DNA from: Hahella chejuensis KCTC 2396
Lineage (GTDB): Bacteria; Pseudomonadota; Gammaproteobacteria; Pseudomonadales; Oleiphilaceae
Direction: 5' to 3'
DNA: 64,000 bases
Assembly (NCBI RefSeq): GCF_000012985.1
Contig: NC_007645.1
Location: 6,288,001-6,352,000 of the forward strand
Both the position numbers and the translations under genes were made by a program. The notes beneath the pieces were generated by a model, which saw only the letters and a program-made list of their open reading frames with translations, ran no database searches and was not told the origin of the DNA. Shown here piece after piece: positions 34,687 to 44,327 of the stretch (its first letter is position 1; each line of letters starts with the position of its first letter).

Positions 34687-35280
34687 ATGAACATTGACAT
34701 GGAATATGTAAAAGAACGCATCAGAGATTCGATTGCAGTCAAACAGCGCGTGCTCGCGGACCAAGCGCTGATGGAAAAAGTGCTCCGTCTGGGTCAGGTC
34801 TGCGTTGAAGTTTATAAAAGGGGCAATAAGGTTATCCTGGCGGGCAATGGCGGCAGCGCGGCGGATGCGCAGCACATCGCAGCGGAATTCGTCAGCCGCT
34901 TTGAATTTGATCGTCCCGGATTGCCCGCCCTGGCGGTGACCACGGATACGTCCATGCTCACGGCCATCGGCAATGATTATGGCTACGAGCGGGTTTTCGC
35001 GCGTCAGGTGGAGGCCAACGCCAAACCCGGCGACCTGTTTATCGGCATCACGACATCCGGTAATTCCAAAAACATACTGGTCGCTCTGGAGAGCGCCAAA
35101 GAAATGGACCTGATCACCGCCGCCTTCGCCGGTTCCGGCGGCAAGGTGCAGGAGCTGGCGGAGCACGTCATCAACGTTCCCTCCACACATACGCCAAGAA
35201 TTCAGGAATGCCACATCATGATCGGACACATTATCTGCGGTATCGTGGAAGACGCGATATTCGGCGAAGCCGCCGCCTGA
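34687..35280 (+). CDS. gmhA: Phosphoheptose isomerase GmhA
   Basis: A 197-residue SIS-domain isomerase with LAGNGGSAADAQHIAAEFV (51-69), ITTSGNSKN (121-129) and a C-terminal HIMIGHIICG helix; the His and Glu of the first motif are family zinc or catalytic residues. It turns sedoheptulose 7-phosphate into D,D-heptose 7-phosphate, the first step to GDP-heptose. AGGAGG lies eight bases before the ATG. Because LPS-core heptose needs its own gmhA, this is probably a pathway-specific second copy. Confidence 0.92.
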   Translation: MNIDMEYVKERIRDSIAVKQRVLADQALMEKVLRLGQVCVEVYKRGNKVILAGNGGSAADAQHIAAEFVSRFEFDRPGLPALAVTTDTSMLTAIGNDYGYERVFARQVEANAKPGDLFIGITTSGNSKNILVALESAKEMDLITAAFAGSGGKVQELAEHVINVPSTHTPRIQECHIMIGHIICGIVEDAIFGEAAA

Positions 35281-35313
35281 ACTGGAACTCACAAAACTGA
35301 CAAGGACACGATT

Positions 35314-35970
35314 ATGTTGGACATACCGCAACTCCTCTCCCGAGTGAAACTGTTCCGTAAAAAGGCCGCTGTGCGCTGCGCCATGTGCTCAATGGGCGGC
35401 GTCGGCTCTACCGCTCTGGCGCGCCATATCGGCTCTATCTCCGATAAAACCATCCGCGAGCACGCCTATACGCCCGCTGTATATGACGATGAAGTCGACA
35501 TCCGGCTCGGTTACATGTTCGGCAATCCTTACGACGCGGTGCTCTCACTGTTTCGCCGCAATTATCAGGACATGCACGCAAAAGCCATGAACGTGAACAG
35601 CCCCACTCCGGCGCGTTCGCTGCGCGGCATGACGCTGGAAGAGTATTTGGAAAGAGGCGTGGATGAATTCAATATCGAGCGCCAGTTTGATAACTGGGTC
35701 AGTACTTTGTCCCCCAAACACCCGACTATCCTGGTCAAATACGAGAGCCTGGGATCGACCATCGACAAGGTGCTGGAGTTCTTCCAATGCGAGGAGCCGT
35801 TCGAGCTGAAACGCAGGAACTCCTCCTGGGTGGATCAGCCTTCACGCATCATTGAAGGGCTGCAGCTGATTTACGGCGATGTCGCCGCCAAGATAGACGC
35901 CATGCCGCCATTAAAGATATTACTGCCGGAAAGCGCTCACACCCAGACTCTGAACGCTGTCACCAGCTGA
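35314..35970 (+). CDS. Divergent sulfotransferase-like protein
   Basis: A 218-residue protein I do not know by name, but with a sulfotransferase-like pattern. There is an N-terminal strand and glycine loop (MCSMGGVGSTALARH, 24-38) in place of the phosphosulfate-binding loop. A GNPYDAVLSLFRRNY segment stands where the 3'-phosphate-binding Arg/Ser usually lie. A VKYESLGSTIDKVLEFFQC helix resembles the VxYExL stretch of the family. The canonical RDP motif is not clear. It closes the rightward operon, as a sulfotransferase closes the leftward one. Confidence 0.6.
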   Translation: MLDIPQLLSRVKLFRKKAAVRCAMCSMGGVGSTALARHIGSISDKTIREHAYTPAVYDDEVDIRLGYMFGNPYDAVLSLFRRNYQDMHAKAMNVNSPTPARSLRGMTLEEYLERGVDEFNIERQFDNWVSTLSPKHPTILVKYESLGSTIDKVLEFFQCEEPFELKRRNSSWVDQPSRIIEGLQLIYGDVAAKIDAMPPLKILLPESAHTQTLNAVTS

Positions 35971-35982
35971 TCCCCACACAAT

Positions 35983-36003
35983 CCCGGAGGCGACGCCTCC
36001 GGG
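35983..36003 (+). terminator. Hairpin after the rightward glycan operon
   Basis: A perfect nine-base stem (35983-35991 with 35995-36003, CCCGGAGGC) and a 3-base loop, 12 bases past the stop of the last gene. No T run follows, so it may slow transcription or protect the 3' end rather than be a full intrinsic terminator. Confidence 0.55.
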
Positions 36004-36150
36004 TTGAGCGCCTACTTGATCGCATTGTTCGCACTGGAGTGAAAACCACCCATTTGCGGAGAAATATCCGTATTCAGTAGGTCCTGGTTCCAGACTTCGA
36101 TGTATTATTAATCAGGCAGTCAAATAGCTTCCTTCTATTTGTCTGCAACA

Positions 36151-36218
36151 ACAGGGCCTGCACATGTCAGGCCCTGTCTCCCGCGGCTTGCCGCCGCGCA
36201 GGCGCATCCATGCGCCTG
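36151..36218. repeat. Three consecutive inverted repeats
   Basis: Stem 1: 36151-36160 with 36168-36177 (ten bases, ACAGGGCCTG, 7-base loop). Stem 2: 36182-36187 with 36193-36198 (CGCGGC, 5-base loop). Stem 3: 36199-36207 with 36210-36218 (CAGGCGCAT, 2-base gap). All are perfect. They start about 180 bases past the last gene of the glycan locus. They could be a REP/BIME-type element, a recombination site relict or tandem terminators. Confidence 0.7.
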
Positions 36219-36643
36219 GTTATTAACATGCCAATATCATTGCCATATTAATAATCTCGCCGCCATGAGGCCTGATCGCATCAGAACGACAGACCACTGA
36301 TAAGTTCGCAACAACATAGTTTATCCCATAACTTCAGCGCCGGACCTACCGACGAACATGCAATCCATCGCCCGCAACTACCTGAACACGGACATTTGGC
36401 GAGGGCATCATATAAGGACGAAACTGATCAAAAAAGAAACGATCTGTAAAAGCAGGGGGAATAGCGACAGCTGTAACCATATTCAAACAAACAGCAATAA
36501 ATTCATAAGGATATGTTGCAATAAGTGAGTCATAGTCTTCTTTTATAAAGACATGCAACGCTAAAATAGCCAATAAAAAGCATGTCTGTCGCCCAGCAAC
36601 AACGATGCTGCGAGAGGCCTCAAATCAGCAAAGGGAAGGCAAT

Positions 36644-37090
36644 ATGAAAAGCATAATAAAGCTGGCGCTGTCCATCGCCTTGAACGCCAGTATCCTGGGT
36701 TGCGCCACGTACTCTCAACCTGTCCGCTTTTACGACGCATCCTCTTGCGAGTACCGAATCACCAGTCTGCGGCAAGACATTCATACCTGTTACGGGGAAG
36801 CATTTCCGATCGAGTATGCGGTATTAGTCGCAGCGCAAAGCGACGATCAGATTTTTCGTGGGCAGTTGAAAACGTTGGCGGGCTTCGACTGGGAACATGA
36901 ACGCGCCATCCTCATTACCGCGCTAGCCAGCAAAGCGAATAACGACGGCTATCACACCGATGTGAAAACTGCTCAGGATGTATTGGGAGCCAGTCATTTC
37001 ATGATTCAACTGTATTCTCACGAAGGCGAATTACTCGCGGAATCCAATGAGCAGGTGGATTTAGGTTGGATTCGGGCTAATCAGAGGTAG
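36644..37090 (+). CDS. Small predicted lipoprotein, unrecognised
   Basis: A 148-residue protein from ATG 36644 with a GGAAGG site upstream. The signal peptide ends in lipobox ILGC (Cys near residue 20). The mature part is Cys-containing (SSCEY and HTCYG) with mixed alpha/beta composition. I recognise no family. The longer in-frame start at 36605 would put 13 polar residues before the signal peptide and is rejected. Confidence 0.7.
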   Translation: MKSIIKLALSIALNASILGCATYSQPVRFYDASSCEYRITSLRQDIHTCYGEAFPIEYAVLVAAQSDDQIFRGQLKTLAGFDWEHERAILITALASKANNDGYHTDVKTAQDVLGASHFMIQLYSHEGELLAESNEQVDLGWIRANQR

Positions 37091-37095
37091 AGGAC

Positions 37096-37124
37096 GGCGA
37101 AGCGCTGGTCATCACCGCTTCGCC
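37096..37124. terminator. Hairpin between convergent genes
   Basis: Stem GGCGAAGCG (37096-37104) with CGCTTCGCC (37116-37124), 11-base loop, six bases past the lipoprotein stop and 18 bases from the end of the opposing gene. No T run on either side, so function is uncertain; position suits a bidirectional terminator. Confidence 0.45.
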
Positions 37125-37142
37125 TTGAGATCGCGAACTGGA

Positions 37143-37508
37143 TTACCAGGGATAAGCCGCTTCTTTCACTTCCGGGGAGGGAGAAGAAGTGACTTTCAGC
37201 GCCAACGTCAGTTTCGCGGGAGCGCCGCCTTCGAGCACGATTTTACCTTCTGAAAAAGCGTCATCATCTTTACCGCGTTTACCGATGAGGACTTCTTCCG
37301 CGCCATTTTTGGACGCATGGTAAAGCGCTTCCTCCATATCGATCTGAAAGATTCGCCCCAGAATCGTTCGAGTGCCTCTTGCTCTCTCCCATACTTCCAA
37401 ACAGGGCGAAGGCTTGCCATTTTTGGAGCCCTCTTTAGTGATCAACTCGACTTGATATTCCGTGCCGGTCTCAAAGTCCTTTTTTGCGATATCCAATATT
37501 GTAGTCAT
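37143..37508 (-). CDS. Unrecognised 121-residue protein
   Basis: A soluble, charged protein without signal peptide or membrane helix. It starts MTTILDIAKKDFETGTEY, with a Lys-Arg-Gly-Lys-Asp-Asp-Asp stretch near residue 76 and a beta-rich C-terminus (KIVLEGGAPAKLTLALKV). A strong GGAGTAGGAT precedes the ATG. It has no operon partner: the lipoprotein gene is convergent and ddl ends 166 bases upstream. I do not assign a function. Confidence 0.65.
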   Translation of the reverse strand: MTTILDIAKKDFETGTEYQVELITKEGSKNGKPSPCLEVWERARGTRTILGRIFQIDMEEALYHASKNGAEEVLIGKRGKDDDAFSEGKIVLEGGAPAKLTLALKVTSSPSPEVKEAAYPW

Positions 37509-37673
37509 ATCCTACTCCCTTGTTTCTGCTGTTAGTTTTTTTATACGCCGTTATGTCTTAACGGCCTGGCCCCAGCATTATGGCACAATATAACGATTGA
37601 TTTGGGCGCATGTCCCCTACCAAAGGCCCTCCGTCGCCTTCCAATCACTAACCTACAGGCAGAAACGAGGCGC

Positions 37674-38741
<1,068 letters not shown>

Positions 38742-38779
38742 TCACAGCGCTACGCCTTAAATATTCTTTAGCTTCCGAA

Positions 38780-39412
38780 TCAAAAAGGAATGTCGTCGTC
38801 AAAGTCGTCCATCGGCTCTGGCATGGGCGGCTTAGGTTGCTGAGGCTGTTGCGGGCGTTGTTGCGCCTGATTCGGAGCGGAGTAACCACCGCTTGACGCG
38901 CCGAAGTTATTGTTAGGGGCTCCGCCATAATTGTTGTTGGAAGAAGCGCCGCCATAATTACCGGCGGGCGCAGCGGCTGGAGCGCTGCCGTAACTGTCGC
39001 CGGAGGGAGCTGATTGTTGCCAGCCGTCATTGTAACCTTGCGAGTTATCCATACCACCGCCGCCACTGCGGCTGTCGAGCATCTGCATCTGACCTTGCAT
39101 ATCTACAACAATCTCAGTGCTGTAGCGATCCTGCCCAGACTGATCCTGCCACTTACGGGTTTGCAGACGACCTTCAATATATACTTTGGAGCCTTTTCTC
39201 AGATACTGAGCGGCGATCTCCGCCAACTTACCGAACAGCACAACCCGGTGCCATTCCGTACGGGGAACCAGCTGTCCCGTCTGCTTGTCTTTATAACTCT
39301 CGTCAGTCGCCAACCTCAGGTTGGAAATCGCGCTGCCGGAGGGGGTATAACGTGTTTCCGGATCGCTACCCAAATTACCAATTAGAATTACTTTATTTAC
39401 ACCACGCGCCAT
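38780..39412 (-). CDS. ssb: Single-stranded DNA-binding protein SSB
   Basis: A 210-residue SSB. The OB fold covers about 1-110 ([19 protein letters not shown], with [18 protein letters not shown]). A long Gly/Asn/Gln/Pro-rich linker follows (about 115-195), then the acidic tip DFDDDIPF that recruits repair and replication proteins. ATG 39412 has GGAG upstream; the ORF could start four codons earlier but the family starts with MARG. The linker holds Asn-Tyr-Gly-Gly-Ala-type imperfect repeats. It lies 15 bases after the MFS gene, so they share a transcript. Confidence 0.96.
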   Translation of the reverse strand: MARGVNKVILIGNLGSDPETRYTPSGSAISNLRLATDESYKDKQTGQLVPRTEWHRVVLFGKLAEIAAQYLRKGSKVYIEGRLQTRKWQDQSGQDRYSTEIVVDMQGQMQMLDSRSGGGGMDNSQGYNDGWQQSAPSGDSYGSAPAAAPAGNYGGASSNNNYGGAPNNNFGASSGGYSAPNQAQQRPQQPQQPKPPMPEPMDDFDDDIPF

Positions 39413-39427
39413 ATCGCTCTCCAAACG

Positions 39428-40810
39428 TTATCCCTCAACCTGGGCGGTGAGAGGGTAATTTATCAGCGCTTTCTCATCAAAGCGCTGTCTATCAATTTTC
39501 AAGTACGCCAAGTGCTCTTCGATCACCAACGTGACGTCTTCAACACCATGAATTTGCGTCAGTTCCTGCGCTATCTTATCCGCTGCGTCCACATTGAACG
39601 GCTGCAACGGCAGCACATAACTCGCTGTATAGGGAGGATCAGGCATGAACAGGGACACTCCGCCCCATACTACCGCCATCACTGTACAAAGACCATACAC
39701 TCCCATCAAACCAAACTTCTGGTAAGCCAGTCCACCTAGGACGCCCCCTAGAAAGGCCCCGAAAAACTGGGAGCTGGAGTACACGCCCATTGCCGTACCT
39801 CGCATGCCGGCAGGGGCGACTTTACTGACCAGTGAAGGTAAAGTCGCTTCTAAGAAGTTGAAAGCCAAGAAGAAGCCGAACACAGCCAGGGTAAACCCGA
39901 TAAAGTCGTTCACTCCTTTCATCACAATCATGAGTGCGACCGCCATTAACCAGACCGCTCCAGTGAAAACCTGCCGCAGAAGTCGTTTCTTTTCACCAAT
40001 GATGATCAGCGGAATCATAAATACAAAAGCTGCGCCCATCACCGCCAAGTAAAACCAGCCGTGCCGATCTGCAACCATATTAAATTTATCCGCCAATGTA
40101 ACCGGCATTGCGACGAACATCGCCGTCAAAATCATGTGGAGCGAGAATATTCCCCAGTTCAGACGCATTAACTCTTTATGCTGGAAGACATTTCTCAACG
40201 CCGAGCGGAGCACTATTGTTTCCAAGTTACGCCGCTGTTGTAACGGGGTCGGCACTTTATACAACAAAATCATTCCTGACAACGCCATACAGGCCGTCGC
40301 CCAAAACAGCCCGGCCAATCCCGCGAAGCCTGAAATAAGCGGCCCTAAAACCAGCGCCAACGCGAAGGACAAGCCAATCGTCATCCCCACGGACGCCATG
40401 GCTTTGGTGCGATTCTCTTCCTGCGTCAGGTCACTGAGCAGCGCCATCAAAACACTGGCGATCGCCCCTGCTCCTTGCAACAGGCGCCCAAAGATAACGC
40501 CATAAATATTATCGCTTAATGCTGCAACGACGCTGCCAAGACAGAACACACCCAAACCGATAAATATTAACTTCTTGCGGCCAAAACGATCGGACAACGC
40601 CCCAAAAGGCACCTGCATCACAGCCTGACTCAAGCCATATACGCCTATGGCGAGGCCAAGCAGTGCGGGCGTTGCGCCCTCAAGCTCTCTCCCCAACACC
40701 ATGAAAACCGGCAGCACCATAAACAACCCAAGCATTCGCATGGCGTACAGCGAAGCCAGCGCGGAGACAGCGCGGCGCTCCTGGGGCATAAACCTCTGCG
40801 TCTTTTGCAT
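39428..40810 (-). CDS. YajR-like MFS transporter with C-terminal YAM-type domain
   Basis: A 460-residue major facilitator: 12 helices with motif A GALSDRFGRKK (between helices 2 and 3), then a cytoplasmic C-terminal domain (about 390-455, FNVDAADKIAQELTQIHGVEDVTLV) that resembles the ferredoxin-like YAM domain of E. coli YajR. The substrate is unknown; drug-type efflux is usually assumed. The uvrA-MFS-ssb arrangement is also found in pseudomonads. A divergent promoter region with a 7-base inverted repeat separates it from uvrA. Confidence 0.85.
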   Translation of the reverse strand: MQKTQRFMPQERRAVSALASLYAMRMLGLFMVLPVFMVLGRELEGATPALLGLAIGVYGLSQAVMQVPFGALSDRFGRKKLIFIGLGVFCLGSVVAALSDNIYGVIFGRLLQGAGAIASVLMALLSDLTQEENRTKAMASVGMTIGLSFALALVLGPLISGFAGLAGLFWATACMALSGMILLYKVPTPLQQRRNLETIVLRSALRNVFQHKELMRLNWGIFSLHMILTAMFVAMPVTLADKFNMVADRHGWFYLAVMGAAFVFMIPLIIIGEKKRLLRQVFTGAVWLMAVALMIVMKGVNDFIGFTLAVFGFFLAFNFLEATLPSLVSKVAPAGMRGTAMGVYSSSQFFGAFLGGVLGGLAYQKFGLMGVYGLCTVMAVVWGGVSLFMPDPPYTASYVLPLQPFNVDAADKIAQELTQIHGVEDVTLVIEEHLAYLKIDRQRFDEKALINYPLTAQVEG

Positions 40811-40843
40811 TTAACTACCGTACCAGTCCATCAAAAAGCGCAT

Positions 40844-40872
40844 ATTGTAGCATTTGACCAGCCACTTATTAA
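40844..40872 (-). promoter_or_regulatory. Candidate sigma-70 promoter of the MFS-ssb operon
   Basis: Minus strand: TTAATA (40867-40872, 4 of 6) then 17 bases then TACAAT (40844-40849, 5 of 6). It lies 34 bases before the MFS start codon. Confidence 0.5.
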
Positions 40873-40888
40873 TCGATTCGCAGTGGCT
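40860..40888. promoter_or_regulatory. Inverted repeat between the divergent MFS and uvrA promoters
   Basis: Arms AGCCACT (40860-40866) and AGTGGCT (40882-40888) with a 15-base spacer. The left arm covers the spacer/-35 boundary of the MFS promoter and the right arm abuts the uvrA -35. It could be an operator for a dimeric regulator. No CTG-N10-CAG LexA box was found in this intergenic region. Confidence 0.4.
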
Positions 40889-40918
40889 TTGCCCATCCTG
40901 TTTCCGTACTTATATAAT
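40889..40918 (+). promoter_or_regulatory. Sigma-70 promoter of uvrA
   Basis: TTGCCC (40889-40894, 4 of 6), an 18-base spacer, and a perfect TATAAT (40913-40918). Transcription should begin near 40925, about 30 bases before the start codon. Confidence 0.6.
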
Positions 40919-40953
40919 GACCGGCTGTAAATTCCGGAGGTGAAAAGAATTTT

Positions 40954-43779
40954 ATGGACACGATCCAAGTCCGCGGAGCCCGAACCCACAATCTTAAGAA
41001 TGTCGACCTGGACTTGCCGAGAGACAAGCTCATCGTCATTACCGGGCTGTCAGGCTCAGGCAAGTCATCCCTGGCTTTCGATACGCTCTACGCGGAAGGC
41101 CAGCGGCGCTATGTGGAGTCACTATCCACTTACGCCAGACAGTTCCTGTCCATGATGGAGAAGCCGGACGTTGACCACATAGAAGGTCTCTCCCCCGCTA
41201 TTTCCATCGAACAGAAATCCACCTCCCACAACCCTCGCTCCACTGTCGGCACCATTACTGAAATTTACGATTACCTGCGTCTGCTATATGCACGCGCCGG
41301 CGAACCTCGCTGCCCGGATCACGACATCGTTCTCGAAGCCCAGACAGTCAGCCAGATGGTGGACCGTATCCTGGAGTTGCCTCAAGACAGTAAATGGATG
41401 TTGCTGGCTCCTGTAATACGCAATCGCAAGGGCGAACATCTGCACGTGATTGAAGGCCTTCGAGCGCAGGGCTTCATTCGAGCGCGCATCGACGGCATCG
41501 TGACAGATCTCGACGACATTCCCCAACTGGATAAAAAGCGCAAGCATACAATTGAGGTCGTCGTCGACCGACTTAAAATTCGTGAAGACATCCAAACCCG
41601 CTTGGCGGAGTCCCTCGAAACCTGCATTGAGCTGGCGGAAGGTGTAGTCATCGCAGCACCAATGGATGGTGACGGAGAAGAGCTTATCTTTTCGGCGTTA
41701 TTCGCCTGTCCCGAGTGCGGCTATAGCGTCAGCGAGCTGGAGCCAAGAGTATTTTCCTTCAACAATCCCGCCGGCGCGTGCCCCAGCTGCGACGGTCTCG
41801 GAGTGAAGCAGTATTTCGATCCTGACAAGCTGGTGGAGCGTCCAGAGCTGACGTTGGCGGAGGGAGCGATCAAAGGATGGGACAGACGCAGCGTATTCTA
41901 CTTTCAAATGCTGACCAGCCTAGCCGAGCATTATGATGTCGACATAGAAACGCCTTTTGAAGCACTTCCCGAGTCGTTTCGAAATGCGCTTTTAAAAGGC
42001 AGTGGACGAACGGACATCAAGTTCAAATATGTAAATAGCCGCGGAGACATTGTCTTCAGAGAGCACCCATTCGAAGGCATATTGCCGAATATTGAGCGCC
42101 GTTACCGGGAAACGGACTCACAAATGGTGCGCGACGAGTTGTCTAAGTTCCTTACTCAAAAGTCCTGCCCAGATTGCCACGGCAGCCGATTGAAGCGCTC
42201 TTCTCGTCATGTGTTTATCGACAATAAGAGCCTGCCTGACACCTCGCACATGGCCATTGGCGACGCCAGTAACTTCTTTCATCACTTGTCGCTGCCGGGT
42301 CGTAAAGGTGAAATTGCGGCGAAAATCGTTAAAGAAATTCAGCTACGCCTTCAGTTTCTCGTTAACGTTGGTTTGGACTACCTCACCTTGGATCGCAGCG
42401 CGGAAACGCTTTCCGGTGGCGAAGCCCAACGTATCAGATTGGCCAGTCAGATCGGCGCAGGCCTCGTAGGAGTGATGTATGTTCTTGATGAACCATCCAT
42501 TGGTCTCCATCAAAGAGATAACGACCGCTTACTGGCCACACTGACGCATCTGAGAGATCTCGGCAACACTGTCATCGTGGTTGAGCATGACGAAGACGCC
42601 ATTCGTATGGCGGACTATGTCGTGGATATTGGTCCCGGCGCGGGAGTTCATGGCGGAGAAATCGTTGCGCACGGCTCTCCTGAACAGGTCATGGCTAGTG
42701 ATAAATCCATCACAGGTCAATACCTCAAGGGAACGCGATGTATTGCGATACCAGAACAAAGAGTCCAGCCGGACCCAGACAAGCAACTGATCATTAGCGG
42801 GGCCACCGGGAATAACCTGCAGTCGGTCACGCTAAAAGTTCCTGTCGGACTGTTTACCTGCATCACTGGTGTATCAGGGTCAGGTAAGTCCACATTGATC
42901 AATAGCACTCTGTATCCAATCGCCGCCACCAAACTTAATATGGCGACCACTCTAACCGCCGAGCCTTATGAGTCAATAGAAGGTCTGGATCACTTCGATA
43001 AAGTTATAGATATCGACCAAAGCCCAATAGGACGCACTCCAAGATCCAACCCTGCTACCTATACAGGCATATTCACTCCAATTAGAGAGCTTTTCGCAGC
43101 GACTCAAGAAGCAAGGTCTCGCGGTTACAAACCGGGAAGATTCAGCTTTAACGTACGTGGAGGGCGCTGTGAAGCCTGTCAGGGAGACGGAGTCATCAAA
43201 GTTGAAATGCACTTTTTGCCTGACCTGTATGTCCCCTGCGATGTATGTAAAGGGAAACGCTATAATCGTGAAACTCTTGAAGTCACCTACAAAGGCAAGT
43301 CCATACATGACGTGCTGGAAATGACAGTAGAAGACGCTCGAGAATTTTTCGACGCCATCCCAGCAATCGCCAAAAAGCTGCAAACGTTGATTGACGTGGG
43401 CCTCTCCTATATCGGCCTTGGCCAGAGCGCGGTCACTTTGTCGGGGGGCGAAGCCCAGCGCGTTAAGCTATCTCGTGAGTTATCCAAGAGAGATACGGGT
43501 AAAACCTTGTACATTCTTGACGAACCCACCACAGGCCTGCATTTCTTTGATATTGATCAGCTACTTAAGGTATTGCATCGTCTGCGTGATCATGGAAATA
43601 CGATTGTTGTCATTGAACATAACCTTGATGTCATTAAAACAGCGGACTGGATCATCGACCTGGGCCCAGAAGGCGGAAGCCGGGGCGGATTGATTATTGC
43701 CGAGGGTGCGCCTGAAACCGTAAAAGACAATGAGAAGTCTCATACCGCTCATTTCTTGAAACGCATTCTGGAAAGTTAG
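40954..43779 (+). CDS. uvrA: Excinuclease ABC subunit A
   Basis: A 941-residue full-length UvrA, the damage-recognition ATPase of nucleotide excision repair. Two ABC units are seen: Walker [10 protein letters not shown] (31-39) and GVSGSGKST (639-647), with signature [12 protein letters not shown] and [12 protein letters not shown]. Zinc Cys pairs include [10 protein letters not shown] with CPSCDG in the first half and [12 protein letters not shown] with CDVCKG in the second. GGAGGTG lies upstream of the ATG. It is the only plus-strand gene in the right 28 kb and converges on the ribosomal alpha operon. Confidence 0.97.
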   Translation: MDTIQVRGARTHNLKNVDLDLPRDKLIVITGLSGSGKSSLAFDTLYAEGQRRYVESLSTYARQFLSMMEKPDVDHIEGLSPAISIEQKSTSHNPRSTVGTITEIYDYLRLLYARAGEPRCPDHDIVLEAQTVSQMVDRILELPQDSKWMLLAPVIRNRKGEHLHVIEGLRAQGFIRARIDGIVTDLDDIPQLDKKRKHTIEVVVDRLKIREDIQTRLAESLETCIELAEGVVIAAPMDGDGEELIFSALFACPECGYSVSELEPRVFSFNNPAGACPSCDGLGVKQYFDPDKLVERPELTLAEGAIKGWDRRSVFYFQMLTSLAEHYDVDIETPFEALPESFRNALLKGSGRTDIKFKYVNSRGDIVFREHPFEGILPNIERRYRETDSQMVRDELSKFLTQKSCPDCHGSRLKRSSRHVFIDNKSLPDTSHMAIGDASNFFHHLSLPGRKGEIAAKIVKEIQLRLQFLVNVGLDYLTLDRSAETLSGGEAQRIRLASQIGAGLVGVMYVLDEPSIGLHQRDNDRLLATLTHLRDLGNTVIVVEHDEDAIRMADYVVDIGPGAGVHGGEIVAHGSPEQVMASDKSITGQYLKGTRCIAIPEQRVQPDPDKQLIISGATGNNLQSVTLKVPVGLFTCITGVSGSGKSTLINSTLYPIAATKLNMATTLTAEPYESIEGLDHFDKVIDIDQSPIGRTPRSNPATYTGIFTPIRELFAATQEARSRGYKPGRFSFNVRGGRCEACQGDGVIKVEMHFLPDLYVPCDVCKGKRYNRETLEVTYKGKSIHDVLEMTVEDAREFFDAIPAIAKKLQTLIDVGLSYIGLGQSAVTLSGGEAQRVKLSRELSKRDTGKTLYILDEPTTGLHFFDIDQLLKVLHRLRDHGNTIVVIEHNLDVIKTADWIIDLGPEGGSRGGLIIAEGAPETVKDNEKSHTAHFLKRILES

Positions 43780-43837
43780 CTACCTAGCAGAGAATGTCAG
43801 GGAGTAGCGATAAATCAAAGCTCCCTGATCTAAGAAA

Positions 43838-43887
43838 ATGCCTGCATTTGATTCAGGCATAAAAAAAGCCGCTAAAAGCGGCTTTTT
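43838..43887. terminator. Bidirectional terminator between uvrA and rplQ
   Basis: Two stems in a row: ATGCCTG (43838-43844) with CAGGCAT (43854-43860), then AAAAAGCCGC (43863-43872) with GCGGCTTTTT (43878-43887). The second has an A run on the left and a T run on the right, so it works in both directions. A further weaker repeat, CAGGGAG with CTCCCTG, lies at 43798-43827. Confidence 0.88.
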
Positions 43888-43903
43888 AATATCCGAGAAG
43901 AAC

Positions 43904-44293
43904 TTACTCTTCGTTGTCGCCTTCGGCTTCAACTACCGGACGGTCCACTAGCTCAACAAAAGCCATTGGAGCGCTATCGCCCGGTCTCAGACCACACTTG
44001 AGAATACGCAGATAACCACCAGGGCGATCTTTGTAACGAGGACCAATCTCTTCGAACAGCTTGGTCACAGCATCTCTGCTTCTCAGACGGGAGAAAGCAA
44101 GACGGCGGTTTGCAACAGAATCACTTTTAGCCAAAGTGATCAGCGGCTCAGCCACTCTTCTCAGTTCTTTCGCTTTGGGCACCGTGGTTTTGATCAGCTC
44201 ATGCTCTACCAACGATGCCGCCATATTCCGGAACATCGACTTGCGATGCGCGCTAGTCCGGTTAAATTTACGACCACTTTTACGATGACGCAT
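43904..44293 (-). CDS. rplQ: 50S ribosomal protein L17
   Basis: A 129-residue L17, with the [20 protein letters not shown] start and the [19 protein letters not shown] core. It is near the peptide exit tunnel. The C-terminus is acidic (EAEGDNEE). Last gene of the alpha operon, 34 bases after rpoA, followed by the shared terminator with uvrA. Confidence 0.98.
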   Translation of the reverse strand: MRHRKSGRKFNRTSAHRKSMFRNMAASLVEHELIKTTVPKAKELRRVAEPLITLAKSDSVANRRLAFSRLRSRDAVTKLFEEIGPRYKDRPGGYLRILKCGLRPGDSAPMAFVELVDRPVVEAEGDNEE

Positions 44294-44327
44294 CTTCTTT
44301 ATCCTTCAACTACACTGTTGGCGCGCA

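Larger units (their letters stand above)
35971..36643. other. 670-base transition region with hairpins and AT-rich DNA
   Basis: It begins with the hairpin at 35983-36003 and holds three more inverted repeats at 36151-36218. From about 36220 to 36600 the DNA is AT-rich compared with both flanks. A minus-strand open frame at 36346-36573 has no good start and matches nothing I know. I see no convincing intact gene; the base composition suggests a relict of acquired DNA. Confidence 0.55.

Noticed and set aside
36346-36573. 75-codon minus-strand frame in the AT-rich region
   Set aside because: Only a TTG start without a good site and no family resemblance; kept as a possible remnant in the findings, not called as a gene.
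37548-37564. 6-base hairpin upstream of the 121-residue gene
   Set aside because: The T run is on the wrong side for terminating ddl, so I do not call a terminator.
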